Shown: positions 32,810 through 42,088, numbered from the stretch's first letter. The stretch is DNA of 64,000 nt from M1-B18 sp048264125 (GCA_048264125.1 JBLXDM010000013.1:8078-72077); one strand, 5' to 3'. Numbers and translations are program-made. Notes: a model not told the origin generated them from the sequence alone.

Positions 32810-33154
32810 TTATATTAGCCCGGGAATATTCATATTTCCGGTAACCTTCGACATTTCCTTAGACACCATTTCCTCAGCAGATCTTATAGCCTCATTCACA
32901 GCAGCCACTATTAGGTCCTGCAGCATTTCAACATCATCTGGATCAATGGCCTCTGGCTTTATATCAATAGATAATACTTCCTTCTTACCATTTATTTTAA
33001 CTAAAATAGCCCCTCCGCCAGCACTTACCTCCAGCTCTCTCTTTTCAACCTCTTCCTGTACCTCCTGCATTTTTTTCTGCATTTGTTGTACCTGCTTCAT
33101 CATATTGTTCATGTTGGGCATTCCTCCACCCATTCCCTGAAAACCTTTTTTCAT
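32810..33154 (-). CDS. ybaB: YbaB/EbfC nucleoid-associated protein
   Basis: A 114-residue YbaB family protein with a Gly/Met-rich start (KKGFQGMGGGMPNMNNM) and the core around ILVKINGKKEVLSIDIKPEA. Such proteins bind DNA as dimers. The ATG at 33154 is chosen because AAGGAGG lies eight bases upstream. It is between dnaX and recR. Confidence 0.95.
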   Translation of the reverse strand: MKKGFQGMGGGMPNMNNMMKQVQQMQKKMQEVQEEVEKRELEVSAGGGAILVKINGKKEVLSIDIKPEAIDPDDVEMLQDLIVAAVNEAIRSAEEMVSKEMSKVTGNMNIPGLI

Positions 33155-33267
33155 TTTATAATCCTCCTTAACCATCATAAATATATTTTTATGGAATTAC
33201 TGGAATCCATCAAAATAGATTGCCTTTATTCATTTTATTATTATACCATAAATATGATAATTTTTAC

Positions 33268-34908
33268 TTACTCGCCTATAATCTCCAATATTCCTTCAGG
33301 AACTACTCCCTTTAACAGCTCTAGGGCTTCCTCCTCCTGCGGGCTTCCTCCTCCAAGACTCAGCTCCGCCTCCATAACCAGACCAAGTCCGATAGCCTGA
33401 CCTGTAACCTGCAGGATAATGGATGCAATATACTCCTTTGTCTTTTCCTTATCCAGCGCCTCCCGATGAAAGCCGAAGCCCTCCTTAAAGGCAATTATAA
33501 GGTTTTTTCCCTTTATATTAATAAGGTTCCCTTCCTTTAGAAAGGCCTTAATTTGGGCCTTCTTATCCTGCCGCATTACCTCCAGTATGTCCTCCCATTT
33601 ATCCCTAATAATATTAAAGTCTAGGGGAGCACCACTGTCCTTTAATTCAACCGTAGCCTCTTCTATTCCATTCTCCTTGTCAGGCACCTCTTCCTTAGCC
33701 GTCCTACTGCTTTTGCTTGGCTGCCTTTCTGCTATTGGGGGGGCTTTTTTCATAGTGCTTATATTGCCACTGCTTATCATTGCCTCCAGCTTTATTATCC
33801 TGTCTAGAAGCTCATCTCGGCTGCCGGTAATATTACATAGAGACACAATCGTTACCTCCAGTATAATCTGGGGCTGTGAAGCATATCTCATTTTGGACTC
33901 TGCTTCTGACAGTGTATAAATAAGCTGTACTATTTTGTTTGCATCTATATCACCAGCCTGCTGACCCAGCTTAAGCATCAGCTCTTCGGAAAGCTCCTGC
34001 TGGCTATAGCTGCTTTTCAGCCTAATAAGCATCAGATTGTGAAAATGGCTTATTAAATCCTTAATTAGCAGCTGTACATCCTTACCCTCCTGGACAACCT
34101 GCTGAACCAGCTTTAGGGCTTCTGGGGTTTCCCTTTTTAGAATCGCCTGAGACAAGCTCCAAAGCAGTTCTTCATTTGTTATACCAAGAGTTTCAACTAC
34201 TAGCTCATAGGTCAGACCGTCTCTGCTGAAGGAAATGCATTGCTCTAATATACTCAAGCTATCTCTAACGGAGCCCCTGCCATTTGTGGCAATAACCTCA
34301 AGGGCTTTTTCCTCGTAGTCTATGCCTATTGCAGTTAATATATTCTTCAAATGATCTATGATATCCATGAGCCTGACAGGTCTAAAATCAAACCTCTGAC
34401 ATCTAGACAGGATTGTTGCTGGAAGTTTTTGTGGCTCGGTGGTTGCCAGTATAAATATAATATGCTTAGGCGGCTCTTCAAGGGTTTTTAATAAAGCATT
34501 GAAAGCACCGGTACTCAGCATGTGAACCTCATCAATGATATAAACCTTGTATTTCCCCTTTGATGGCGGGTATTTCACACTTTCCCGCAATTCCCTTATA
34601 TGATCCACACCATTATTTGAAGCAGCATCTATCTCTATGACATCCATTATATTATCCGCTAAAATTCCTTCGCACACCTCACATTTATTGCAGGGGTTAA
34701 AGGCTTCCGGCTCCAGGCAATTTACCGCCCTTGCAAATATCTTAGCAGTGGAGGTTTTTCCCGTTCCCCGAGTTCCACTGAAAAGATATGCATGAGAAAT
34801 ATTGCCTTTTTTAATCTGATTCTTCAATGTTGTCACTATATGGCCTTGCCCAACTATGTCCTCAAACACCTTTGGCCGCCACTGTCTGTATAGGGCTTGA
34901 TAGGTCAT
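33268..34908 (-). CDS. dnaX: DNA polymerase III gamma/tau subunit
   Basis: The 546-residue clamp-loader subunit has Walker A GTRGTGKTS, a zinc module with CNKCEVC, Walker B IIDEVHML and the SRCQRFDFR sensor, then a low-conservation C-terminal tail that in tau proteins binds DnaB and polymerase. Upstream is the cvpA gene; downstream are ybaB and recR. I saw no clear slippage signal for making a gamma form. Confidence 0.96.
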   Translation of the reverse strand: MTYQALYRQWRPKVFEDIVGQGHIVTTLKNQIKKGNISHAYLFSGTRGTGKTSTAKIFARAVNCLEPEAFNPCNKCEVCEGILADNIMDVIEIDAASNNGVDHIRELRESVKYPPSKGKYKVYIIDEVHMLSTGAFNALLKTLEEPPKHIIFILATTEPQKLPATILSRCQRFDFRPVRLMDIIDHLKNILTAIGIDYEEKALEVIATNGRGSVRDSLSILEQCISFSRDGLTYELVVETLGITNEELLWSLSQAILKRETPEALKLVQQVVQEGKDVQLLIKDLISHFHNLMLIRLKSSYSQQELSEELMLKLGQQAGDIDANKIVQLIYTLSEAESKMRYASQPQIILEVTIVSLCNITGSRDELLDRIIKLEAMISSGNISTMKKAPPIAERQPSKSSRTAKEEVPDKENGIEEATVELKDSGAPLDFNIIRDKWEDILEVMRQDKKAQIKAFLKEGNLINIKGKNLIIAFKEGFGFHREALDKEKTKEYIASIILQVTGQAIGLGLVMEAELSLGGGSPQEEEALELLKGVVPEGILEIIGE

Positions 34909-34979
34909 TTTATCACCTTCTTTTTAATCAGTACTACTATTATAACATATAGATATCCCTTTTAAGCATATCTTTTCCA

Positions 34980-35657
34980 TTAGAGAAACCAATTTAAAAT
35001 ATGTATCAGTAAATTATTAAAAAAGAACTGTATAAGAACAGATGAATTAATCAGCGAAGACAGATTTCCCTCAGGGGCCGCCATGGCAGAGGGTAAAATC
35101 AAAATCAGCAGTACTGCTACCAGTAGAATGCCCCTGAGGCCCCCTACCGCAAGTCCCGCTATCTTATTAATTGAATATAGCCCCGGCAGGTCAAAAACAT
35201 TATTAAGAATATAACCCACCAATATTATTAAGGCTCTAATTATTAGGAACAGTAGTACAATACTGATGATATTGGTCAGCATCAAGGTAAGCCTTGAAAT
35301 TATATCCTCTTTTATAGCCTCCACCGTTTGAAGCGCCTGCTCCTGCATCAAGCCCTTCGCCAAATATTCATTTGCCCAGCTGAAGAGCTTAAAGGAGGAC
35401 TCGTTAGTAAAAACTCCCTCCTGAAGGGTCCTCTCGCCACTTAGCATAAGGTTGCTTGATACCATAGTTCCTAAAGCATCTCCTATAGGGGTTTTTATAA
35501 GCAGCCAGTCAGTAAAGCTCTGATAATAGCTTTTGGTTATAAAGGCTGCAGCTATATAGCTGACAGTGCTTGCCATAGTCAAAATCAGCCCTCGCCTATA
35601 GCCCATAAATATACTTGCCCCAATAACAATTAGTATTAAAATATCTAATGTTGACAT
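34980..35657 (-). CDS. CvpA-family membrane protein
   Basis: A 225-residue membrane protein with about four hydrophobic segments; the first region (LDILILIVIGASIFMGYRRGL) matches the CvpA/colicin V production family and the conserved NKIAGLAVGGLRGILLV lies near residue 170. The ATG at 35657 has AGGGGTGA upstream. The 17-base gap to the upstream gene suggests co-transcription. The function is not established. Confidence 0.85.
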   Translation of the reverse strand: MSTLDILILIVIGASIFMGYRRGLILTMASTVSYIAAAFITKSYYQSFTDWLLIKTPIGDALGTMVSSNLMLSGERTLQEGVFTNESSFKLFSWANEYLAKGLMQEQALQTVEAIKEDIISRLTLMLTNIISIVLLFLIIRALIILVGYILNNVFDLPGLYSINKIAGLAVGGLRGILLVAVLLILILPSAMAAPEGNLSSLINSSVLIQFFFNNLLIHILNWFL

Positions 35658-35674
35658 ACCGTCACCCCTCAAGC

Positions 35675-36793
35675 TTAAATCTTTAGAAAGGAAAGCCTTT
35701 CCTTTGTTACTACGATAACATGCTGCTGCGGATATAAAAAGGCCCTCTCTATATCACTGTTGTACTTATATTCTGAAATCTGTTGACCCTTTTTATTTAT
35801 AATATATAGGCTTCTGCTTGAATAATACAACAATTCATTTTTGCTGGAGTCCATTCCAATCGGTTTTTCCTTTAAGACATCGTCACTTAAGCTTTGACCT
35901 GCTTCAGAAATGATACTCAGCCTATCCTGGCTTTTACCATATATGATTCCGCTTTTTTGAGTATCATTTCTGTAGACTGCTAAATATTCCCCCATCTCAT
36001 TAATGGCATCCCTAGCCCCTGCTGCCTCAGCTTCCCATTGTATGCTTCCTTCATTGTCCACAGCCTTTATAGCGTCCTCAAAAATCAATATTAAATTTCC
36101 TTTTGCTTCGGTAAAATATTTTATAAGGATATTGTCCTCAAGGCTATCCAGCCTTATAAGCTTGCCCTGTGAATTATACTGAATCAAATTACCCTCTAGC
36201 CTATTATTTGCAGTGCTCAACGTATGGAGGAGTATTCGACTATCATTATCCTCTATCGATATATTCATTATCTCTCCTTCAGCAATTGAAATCTCCCCGG
36301 TCTTTTTTCCTTCAGAGTTTAAAACAAGAAGATTTCTGTAGCTGCTGCCTTCAGAAGCTAGCTGAAGCAGTACATTCTGTTTGTTATTAGCAGAAAGGCT
36401 ATATACGCCCTTGTCCAAAAAGACCTTGTAAATTTCCTCCCCGTCCTTTCCCAGTCTCCTCAGCTGATTCTTATTGTTATCCATGATATAGATACTGTCA
36501 TTTGATGTTCTTATAATCGGATTGATTACCCCTAGATGGTGGGTCCATTGCTGCTGCCCCTTCATATCGTGATAGTACAAAATACCGTCCCAGTATTGTA
36601 ATATACCCTCATTAAATTTTTCATATAATATTTGACTACTGTGGGGCAGCTCTATTTCATAGAGAACAGCGGGCTCCCCTTTTGAGCTTGCCGATTTTGT
36701 ATTTATGAATTCTATTACCCTTGGGCTTATTATCAAAAATAATGCTATTAATAAAAACGAAATTAGTATTAAACCCCTTCTTTTAATCAGCAT
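35675..36793 (-). CDS. Membrane-anchored PQQ-like beta-propeller protein (DUF5711-like)
   Basis: The 372-residue protein has one N-terminal membrane segment (about residues 8-26) and an extracytoplasmic region with repeated short strand pairs such as YWDGILYYHDMKGQQQW and SIYIMDNNKNQLRRLGKDG, a PQQ-like propeller pattern resembling DUF5711. The ligand is unknown. The start ATG has GGAGGG upstream, and a perfect parS site lies 13 bases before the start, so ParB binding could affect its transcription. Confidence 0.78.
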   Translation of the reverse strand: MLIKRRGLILISFLLIALFLIISPRVIEFINTKSASSKGEPAVLYEIELPHSSQILYEKFNEGILQYWDGILYYHDMKGQQQWTHHLGVINPIIRTSNDSIYIMDNNKNQLRRLGKDGEEIYKVFLDKGVYSLSANNKQNVLLQLASEGSSYRNLLVLNSEGKKTGEISIAEGEIMNISIEDNDSRILLHTLSTANNRLEGNLIQYNSQGKLIRLDSLEDNILIKYFTEAKGNLILIFEDAIKAVDNEGSIQWEAEAAGARDAINEMGEYLAVYRNDTQKSGIIYGKSQDRLSIISEAGQSLSDDVLKEKPIGMDSSKNELLYYSSRSLYIINKKGQQISEYKYNSDIERAFLYPQQHVIVVTKERLSFLKI

Positions 36794-36805
36794 CTCTTTC
36801 CCTCC

Positions 36806-36821
36806 TGTTTCACGTGAAACA
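36806..36821. promoter_or_regulatory. parS site 1
   Basis: TGTTTCACGTGAAACA is a perfect 16-base palindrome identical to the Bacillus parS consensus bound by ParB. It lies in the 5' leader of the propeller gene, about 15.5 kb from oriC. Confidence 0.93.
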
Positions 36822-37083
36822 TAATCTATGCTTTTTAGGTAATGCAGGTGCTCAACATATCCTCTGGCTATAGTATAAATTTTCCTAATCAGCTTTATAT
36901 TTCCTTCATTTATATATTCCTCAAGGGCTTCAAAAATCCTTTTAAATCAATACACAAAGAAAGTATTAAGTTTTTACAATGTATTTTATTTTTTAATTTG
37001 GGCTAAACTTCCTAATGGTAAAACATAATTTTGTCCTTTGCCTAATATGTATCTATATATTAAGTTTCTATGGGAGGTTTTTT

Positions 37084-37671
37084 ATGTCATTATTAAAAAA
37101 TCAAATCAACGATTCAATTAATGTCCATGTTCCTATGGCTTACATAGATTTTAGTATGCTGTTTATGAAATATCTCAATCAGCACTATACTCCCTCATAT
37201 AGGGAGCTGGTATTTCTATGCATAGGAACCGACCGTTCAACCGGAGATTCCCTAGGGCCATTAATCGGCTACAAGCTCAGTAGCCAATTGAGTAAATATA
37301 ATGATATTTATGTACATGGCACCTTAGATGACCCTGTTCACGCAAAAAATCTAAAGGAAAAAATTAAAATGCTGAATGATGTCTATGAAAACCCACTTAT
37401 AATTGCAATAGATGCCTGTCTTGGTAAAACCGACAGAATTGGCTTTGTTAAAATAGGAAGTGGACCACTAAAGCCAGGCGCAGGCGTAAATAAAGAATTG
37501 CCAGCGGTGGGTCATATGCATATTACGGGAATAGTGAATTTGAGCGGATACATGGAATATTTAGTTCTCCAAAACACTCGACTGAGCCTAGTTATGAAGA
37601 TGGCAGAGACAATAACCGATGGCATCAAGTTTTCTGTGTGGAAGCTTAAGCAGCAAAAGCTGTTAGTTTAA
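37084..37671 (+). CDS. yyaC: YyaC-like spore protein (GPR-protease fold)
   Basis: A 195-residue protein of the YyaC/DUF1256 family, related in fold to the GPR germination protease: CIGTDRSTGDSLGPLIG, IAIDACLGK and KPGAGVNKELPAVG are visible. YyaC is a spore-associated protein of unclear biochemical role. The ATG at 37084 has GGGAGG seven bases upstream; a longer reading begins at 37015 with no ribosome-binding site. It is transcribed toward the origin, as are the carboxymuconolactone-like and GDT1 genes. Confidence 0.9.
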   Translation: MSLLKNQINDSINVHVPMAYIDFSMLFMKYLNQHYTPSYRELVFLCIGTDRSTGDSLGPLIGYKLSSQLSKYNDIYVHGTLDDPVHAKNLKEKIKMLNDVYENPLIIAIDACLGKTDRIGFVKIGSGPLKPGAGVNKELPAVGHMHITGIVNLSGYMEYLVLQNTRLSLVMKMAETITDGIKFSVWKLKQQKLLV

Positions 37672-37695
37672 TTTTTCCTTCCGTAAGCAAAGCTA

Positions 37696-37731
37696 AAGGC
37701 TGGCGAAAGTACTATTACTTACGTCAGCCTT
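37696..37731. terminator. Weak hairpin terminator between convergent yyaC and ykuS-like genes
   Basis: AAGGCTG with an inner AGTA/TACT stem and CAGCCTT; TATTCATT follows on plus. The T-tract is poor. Confidence 0.4.
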
Positions 37732-37772
37732 ATTCATTGAATTGGACAGTGTGCAGCAGCTAAGTTCACTTA

Positions 37773-38033
37773 CTATGTAAACAGCCCCTCATATCTTCTG
37801 CTTTCTATTATATAGATTATCTGCTCGATTGATTTATTGCTTGCATTAATTATTACAGCCCCAGGACCCTCCATGTCTCCATCATTGTTCATATTCCTTA
37901 TACCTGCATAATCATCTATATACACGATGGCATCAACTATACCGCTATCTTCAAAATTAACCACCTCATAACCCCTCTTCGAAAGCTGATGTCTGATTTC
38001 CACCATACTTCCCTGCACTGCTACTCTCTTCAT
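37773..38033 (-). CDS. YkuS/UPF0180-like small protein
   Basis: An 86-residue protein resembling the YkuS family: MKRVAVQGSMVEIRHQLSKR then GYEVVNF, an acidic YIDDYAG region, VIINASNKSIEQI and a final ESRRYEG. Its function is unknown. The ATG at 38033 is preceded by GAGGAGGTG, while the longer open frame to 38144 adds an unsupported hydrophobic extension. Confidence 0.75.
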   Translation of the reverse strand: MKRVAVQGSMVEIRHQLSKRGYEVVNFEDSGIVDAIVYIDDYAGIRNMNNDGDMEGPGAVIINASNKSIEQIIYIIESRRYEGLFT

Positions 38034-38161
38034 AAAAGCACCTCCTCGTAGTATTATTGCACCACAGGTGAAGTATTTATACAAAGGAGGCATAATTATC
38101 CTAATAATTTTGGTTATAATATACCCAATCGGGTAAGACTTCATTATTAGGAGGTGTTTTC

Positions 38162-38485
38162 ATGGATAAGATACAAAACAATCTTGAGGATTTCATCAAA
38201 AAGCATGCTGAAATCTACGAGGCTTATGAGGCATATGGTAAGATGATACATGAAAAGGGTGGCCCTTTGGAGGAAAAGACCCGATGGCTTATTAAAATTG
38301 CAATTTCAGCCGTCTCTCAGCACGAATTTGCCTTAAGAACCCATATAAGAAAAGCTAAGGCTGCGGGCTGTAGCTGTGAAGAAATAGAGCATGCACTTCT
38401 GTTGGTAGCTCCCTCAGCTGGCTTCCCCAAAACCATGCAGGGTCTGATGATCCTAAAGGAGGAGCAGGAGGGGAGGCATCCATAG
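38162..38485 (+). CDS. Carboxymuconolactone decarboxylase/AhpD-like protein lacking the CxxC
   Basis: The 107-residue helical protein matches the CMD/AhpD-like family core (KTRWLIKIAISAVSQHEFALRTHIRKAKAAGCSCEEI). In AhpD-type enzymes a CxxC lies before the His; here that position reads FALRTH, while a CSC pair occurs later. Peroxidase-type activity via CxxC is therefore unlikely. AGGAGG precedes the ATG. It diverges from the ykuS-like gene and converges on the lipid kinase gene. Confidence 0.85.
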   Translation: MDKIQNNLEDFIKKHAEIYEAYEAYGKMIHEKGGPLEEKTRWLIKIAISAVSQHEFALRTHIRKAKAAGCSCEEIEHALLLVAPSAGFPKTMQGLMILKEEQEGRHP

Positions 38486-38521
38486 CCCTAGCTATTATTA
38501 TGTCTAATTCTTTACATAGTT

Positions 38522-38541
38522 AAAGGCCCACAAGGGCCTTT
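38522..38541. terminator. Bidirectional terminator
   Basis: AAAGGCCC-ACAA-GGGCCTTT is a perfect 8-base stem between the convergent genes, with modest T-rich tails on both sides. Confidence 0.75.
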
Positions 38542-38552
38542 ATTAAATTCTG

Positions 38553-39452
38553 CTATTTAATTATTTTCAATCCTTTGCTCGCTATTGTAGTGCTGATTCC
38601 TGACCTTTGATTTCCCTCAGTCGAATAGTGTATTATCTCACCGTCTGTATTAATAAATAGATCGCCCTCTACAAATATCTCCAGCGACTTGGCTTTATAA
38701 AGCATTACCTCTTCAAATTCTATATGTCTTCCCTTAAATATAGTAGGAAACAATTTTAGAAGCTTAAGCTTGGACATCTTCTCAACTATGCAAATGTCCA
38801 GTAGACTATCGGCTGGATCAGCTGTTGGGGCAATATTCATACCACCGCCATAGAAGCCGCCATTGCAAAAGGCCGCCAGCATGATATGCTTCTCCACCAC
38901 CACATCCTCAATTACAAGTCTCACCTTCATGCTCTTATAAGTGATTATTCCCTTTAAAAGGGCCATTATATACGCATTGGTTCCGTTGAAATACCGCTTA
39001 ATTCTATTGGCCTCCGCTGCTATATGGGCATCCAGACCAATAGATGCCACGTTTATGAAAAACTTGTTATTAATTAATCCAACATCGACTTCTCCTACAG
39101 TACCCTCTATTATATCGTCAATTGCCCTATAAAAGTCTGTTGAAATATTCAAGGATCTGGCAAAATCATTGCCTGTTCCTGCCGGTATTATGCCTATGAC
39201 TCCTTCCTTGCTATAGGCACCACTAATAACCTCATTAATTGTTCCGTCGCCCCCTACGGCCACAATAACCTGATATCCTTCTTCAATCGCCTTTACCGCC
39301 AAGGCTCTACCGTCACCCTTCCCTTTGGTGAGCTTAATATCAAAGCTAAGCCTCCTATCGGTCATCTCCTTGGATATTAACGGCAGAAGCTTTTCTGCTT
39401 TATTCTTGCCTGCAACAGGGTTTAGTATAAAACAATAGGAAATAGAATCCAT
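38553..39452 (-). CDS. Diacylglycerol/lipid kinase of the YegS/BmrU family
   Basis: A 299-residue lipid kinase with the catalytic-domain motifs NPVAGKNKAEKL, GGDGTINEV and PAGTGNDFARSL. It is likely cytoplasmic at the membrane and phosphorylates diacylglycerol or a related lipid to recycle lipid intermediates. The ATG at 39452 overlaps the last base of the DUF4446 stop codon, showing coupling. Confidence 0.93.
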   Translation of the reverse strand: MDSISYCFILNPVAGKNKAEKLLPLISKEMTDRRLSFDIKLTKGKGDGRALAVKAIEEGYQVIVAVGGDGTINEVISGAYSKEGVIGIIPAGTGNDFARSLNISTDFYRAIDDIIEGTVGEVDVGLINNKFFINVASIGLDAHIAAEANRIKRYFNGTNAYIMALLKGIITYKSMKVRLVIEDVVVEKHIMLAAFCNGGFYGGGMNIAPTADPADSLLDICIVEKMSKLKLLKLFPTIFKGRHIEFEEVMLYKAKSLEIFVEGDLFINTDGEIIHYSTEGNQRSGISTTIASKGLKIIK

Positions 39453-40000
39453 TAACCTACCTCTTTATTACTTCTAAACCCTTTTATATCAATTCTATCT
39501 AGGGCATTTGCCTTAGCTCTGTCCAAGGCCTGTAATTCTTCAACCGAAAGGCTGTATGTGGATTTTCCATCCTTGATAGGCTTTGCATAGGAGATGGTCT
39601 CTGTTCTCCCATGTATACCTGTTATGATAACACCATCATTGTTACCGTTTAGCATAGCGATAGAATAGCTTAAATCACTGCCTGTATCCTGAAAGGCGTT
39701 GTATCTTATTATTCCCACCTTTTGTGTGCAGAAGCTCAAACGATTGTCCATTATTTCAAGTCTTCTATAGTACTGATCCATATCATCATGGATGGCTTGT
39801 ACCTTTTCCAAGTGCTCAACAAGAATACCCTCAATATTTTTGCCATTTGTGCCCTTAACAAGCCGCTTATACTTATCCTTCAAGCCAGCGGTAATAGTGC
39901 TATAAACAATAAATAAAATTATTAATAATAAGTTCAAGGCAATACTGGCAACTATAAAGGCGGTGCTATTCTGCTCTATAAATTCCAAAACTAACTGCAT
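39452..40000 (-). CDS. DUF4446 membrane protein
   Basis: The 182-residue protein has one N-terminal membrane segment (about residues 15-40), a coiled region (GILVEHLEKVQAIHDDMDQYYRRL) and a C-terminal domain with VGIIRYNAFQDTGSDLSYSIA and GRTETISYAKPI, the DUF4446 pattern. In clostridia it commonly lies near parAB. The ATG at 40000 is preferred since GGGAG is seven bases upstream; 40006 is too close. The function is unknown. Confidence 0.85.
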   Translation of the reverse strand: MQLVLEFIEQNSTAFIVASIALNLLLIILFIVYSTITAGLKDKYKRLVKGTNGKNIEGILVEHLEKVQAIHDDMDQYYRRLEIMDNRLSFCTQKVGIIRYNAFQDTGSDLSYSIAMLNGNNDGVIITGIHGRTETISYAKPIKDGKSTYSLSVEELQALDRAKANALDRIDIKGFRSNKEVG

Positions 40001-40027
40001 TTTCATTCTCCCTTCTCTTGTACATCC

Positions 40028-40098
40028 CCATCTATATCAGGGGCTCAGCCTGATGCCTAAGGATTTTATCCCTTAAGCATCCAAGGCTTTAAAGCCTT
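40028..40098 (-). other. Consecutive hairpins between the desulfurase and DUF4446 genes
   Basis: On the minus strand a palindrome AAGGCTTTAAAGCCTT directly follows the desulfurase stop. Then GATGC-TTAAGGGAT pairs with ATCCTTA-GGCATC, and ATCAGG pairs with CCTGAT. None has a T-tract. They may be an mRNA processing or stability structure. Confidence 0.45.
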
Positions 40099-41250
40099 TT
40101 ATTCATAATAGATTTGCTGAACAATACTCCTTATGGCATCTAGTGCCTTGTCAATTTCCTCTTTAGTGTTGAAATAGCCTATGCTAAATCTAACTGTTCC
40201 CTGCTCAAAGCTATTGACTGTTTTATGAGCCATGGGAGAGCAATGGAGCCCTGGTCTAACGGCAATATCAAAAACCTTATCTAAAATATATCCGATTTCT
40301 GAGGAATCCTCCTCGCCGATATTAATTGATACCACTGAAGCCTGTTTTTTTGCGTCATGAGTCCCGTAAATTCTGACCTCAGGCATCTCCTTAAGCTGAT
40401 CTATAAAATACTGCGTCAACCCTTCCTCATGCCTTCTTATATTCTCCATCCCTGTTTCTAAAATAAATTCTATTCCTCTCAATAGGCCTGCGATACCAGG
40501 AGTATTTGGAGTGCCGCTCTCATATCGATCCGGTACTATTTCTGGCTGAAGCAGCTCTTCCGACTTGCTTCCCGTGCCACCCTCCTTGAAATGCCTTACA
40601 GATAAACCCTCACGGATATAAAGAATCCCCGTTCCCTGAGGTCCATAAAGGCCCTTGTGACCGGGCAACGCCAAAAGATCTATGTTCATTTTTACAACAT
40701 CAATATTATAGGAGCCGGCTGTTTGGGCGGCATCCACCAAAAACAATATTCCCTTTTCCTTAGCAATCTTGCCCACCGCTTCGATCGGCAAAAGTGTACC
40801 AATTACATTAGATGCATGCGTCATAACTATAAGCCTAGTGTTGGGCTTTAGTGCCTTTTCAACATCCAGAGGATCAAGCTCCCCAGTGTCACTGCATTGT
40901 ACGATTGTGCTTTCAACACCAATCGCTTCTAGGGTTTTTATAGGTCTCATAACAGAGTTATGCTCCATGCTGGTGGTTACAACATGGTCCCCAGGGTTCA
41001 GCACCCCTTTAATTGCTAGATTCAAGGCCTCTGTTGCATTGGAGGTAAAGATTACCTGCATAGGATTATTTATGTTGAAAAGTCTCCCAACAATCTCTCT
41101 TGCATTAAAAACACATCTTCCTGCCTCAATTGCAAGCTTGTGGCCTGATCTTCCAGGATTGGCACCAAAGCTTTTCATTTGATTTAGCATTGCTTCATAT
41201 ACCACCTCTGGCTTTGGAAATGTGGTTGCAGCATTGTCTAAATATATCAC
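40099..41250 (-). CDS. Cysteine desulfurase-like class V aminotransferase
   Basis: A 383-residue PLP enzyme of the cysteine desulfurase family, with the N-terminal YLDNAATTFPKPEVV, the PLP lysine in LPGHKGLYGPQG, and an active-site Cys in RPGLHCSPMAHK. It probably releases sulfur (or selenium) from cysteine or selenocysteine; the partner is unknown. Since this organism may make a selenoprotein, a selenocysteine lyase role is possible but not shown. It is upstream of DUF4446, without iscU or thiI beside it. Confidence 0.92.
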   Translation of the reverse strand: MIYLDNAATTFPKPEVVYEAMLNQMKSFGANPGRSGHKLAIEAGRCVFNAREIVGRLFNINNPMQVIFTSNATEALNLAIKGVLNPGDHVVTTSMEHNSVMRPIKTLEAIGVESTIVQCSDTGELDPLDVEKALKPNTRLIVMTHASNVIGTLLPIEAVGKIAKEKGILFLVDAAQTAGSYNIDVVKMNIDLLALPGHKGLYGPQGTGILYIREGLSVRHFKEGGTGSKSEELLQPEIVPDRYESGTPNTPGIAGLLRGIEFILETGMENIRRHEEGLTQYFIDQLKEMPEVRIYGTHDAKKQASVVSINIGEEDSSEIGYILDKVFDIAVRPGLHCSPMAHKTVNSFEQGTVRFSIGYFNTKEEIDKALDAIRSIVQQIYYE

Positions 41251-41342
41251 TTGCTTCTCCTCGCTTTCAAGGGAAAATTTACTTTATTATTATACCATAT
41301 TCACATGATTTTTTTATGTATACGATAAATTAAATTTATTAC

Positions 41343-41378
41343 AAAAATAAACTCAGCCCATTACAAGTTGAGTTTATT
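41343..41378 (-). terminator. Hairpin upstream of the desulfurase gene
   Basis: AATAAACTCA and TGAGTTTATT pair over 10 bases with a 13-base loop; TTTGTAATAAATTT follows on minus. It likely ends the lipoprotein transcript, together with the next hairpin. Confidence 0.5.
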
Positions 41379-41420
41379 TTAAGCTCTGTTAGCGAATAGC
41401 ATTGAAAATAGGAAGCTATA

Positions 41421-41445
41421 AAAGGGATTCGACGAATCCCTTTTT
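41421..41445. terminator. Terminator after the lipoprotein gene
   Basis: AAAGGGATTC-GAC-GAATCCCTTT is a 10-base stem with short T-tracts on either strand. Confidence 0.65.
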
Positions 41446-41495
41446 GCTCGAAGTTTATTAACACATTAATAGTATTTACTGTCTTGATGAAGCAC

Positions 41496-41864
41496 CTAAT
41501 CGTTATTTGTTAGCTCAAAAATAGCGCCGACATCAATTAAACCTTCCGCATATTCTCCACCTTCAAAAATTAAGTCTTTTACCTTAATCTCAAAACGATA
41601 AATTTCGGTATCGCTTACCTTTAGCAATAATTCATCATTCTCCACGGAATAGGTACCTGTAGGTCTATAAGAGGTATTACTTCCACGATTGAACTCAAAT
41701 TTATTGTTATCCTCAAGAGTAATCCAAGCCCAATCTTCAGTTTGAGCGTCTTTCATTACATATTTTCCTGTCTGTAGCTCTTCAGTCCTATCCTGGGAAG
41801 AGCATGCCGTAGTGAATAGAATAGCTAATACGATTAGAGTTATTAAAAATCTATTCTTCATCAT
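41496..41864 (-). CDS. Small predicted lipoprotein, unknown function
   Basis: A 122-residue protein with a signal peptide (LITLIVLAILFTTACSS), where Cys21 is the likely lipidation site; the -3 position is Thr, so the lipobox is not ideal. The mature part has strand-rich repeats (GTYSVENDELLLKVSDTEIYRFEI) like small beta-barrel lipoproteins. AGGAGGACAAA precedes the ATG. I do not recognise a named family. Confidence 0.75.
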   Translation of the reverse strand: MMKNRFLITLIVLAILFTTACSSQDRTEELQTGKYVMKDAQTEDWAWITLEDNNKFEFNRGSNTSYRPTGTYSVENDELLLKVSDTEIYRFEIKVKDLIFEGGEYAEGLIDVGAIFELTNND

Positions 41865-41881
41865 TTTGTCCTCCTCACAGA

Positions 41882-42058
41882 CTACACTCTTAAATTACTA
41901 TGAAAGGCATTGATGCTCTGGATGTGATATATGATTTGCACAAGTGAAACATCGTTTTTCTTTGCATATACTTTATAGCTGCTAAGCGAGTCCGTGCACA
42001 TGATATAGACTACTTCTATTCTGTCATTGAATATTTTCTCTAAATATGTATAGCTCAT
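41882..42058 (-). CDS. Possible small protein, 58 residues
   Basis: From an ATG at 42058 with AAAGGAAG just upstream, the frame encodes a protein starting MSYTYLEKIFNDRIEVVYIM and ending NAFHSNLRV. It has no recognised domain. It fits neatly between the lipoprotein gene and parS site 2, but could be chance or a remnant. Confidence 0.35.
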   Translation of the reverse strand: MSYTYLEKIFNDRIEVVYIMCTDSLSSYKVYAKKNDVSLVQIIYHIQSINAFHSNLRV

Positions 42059-42088
42059 TCTTCCTTTACAAGTCAATTCAGAGATAAA

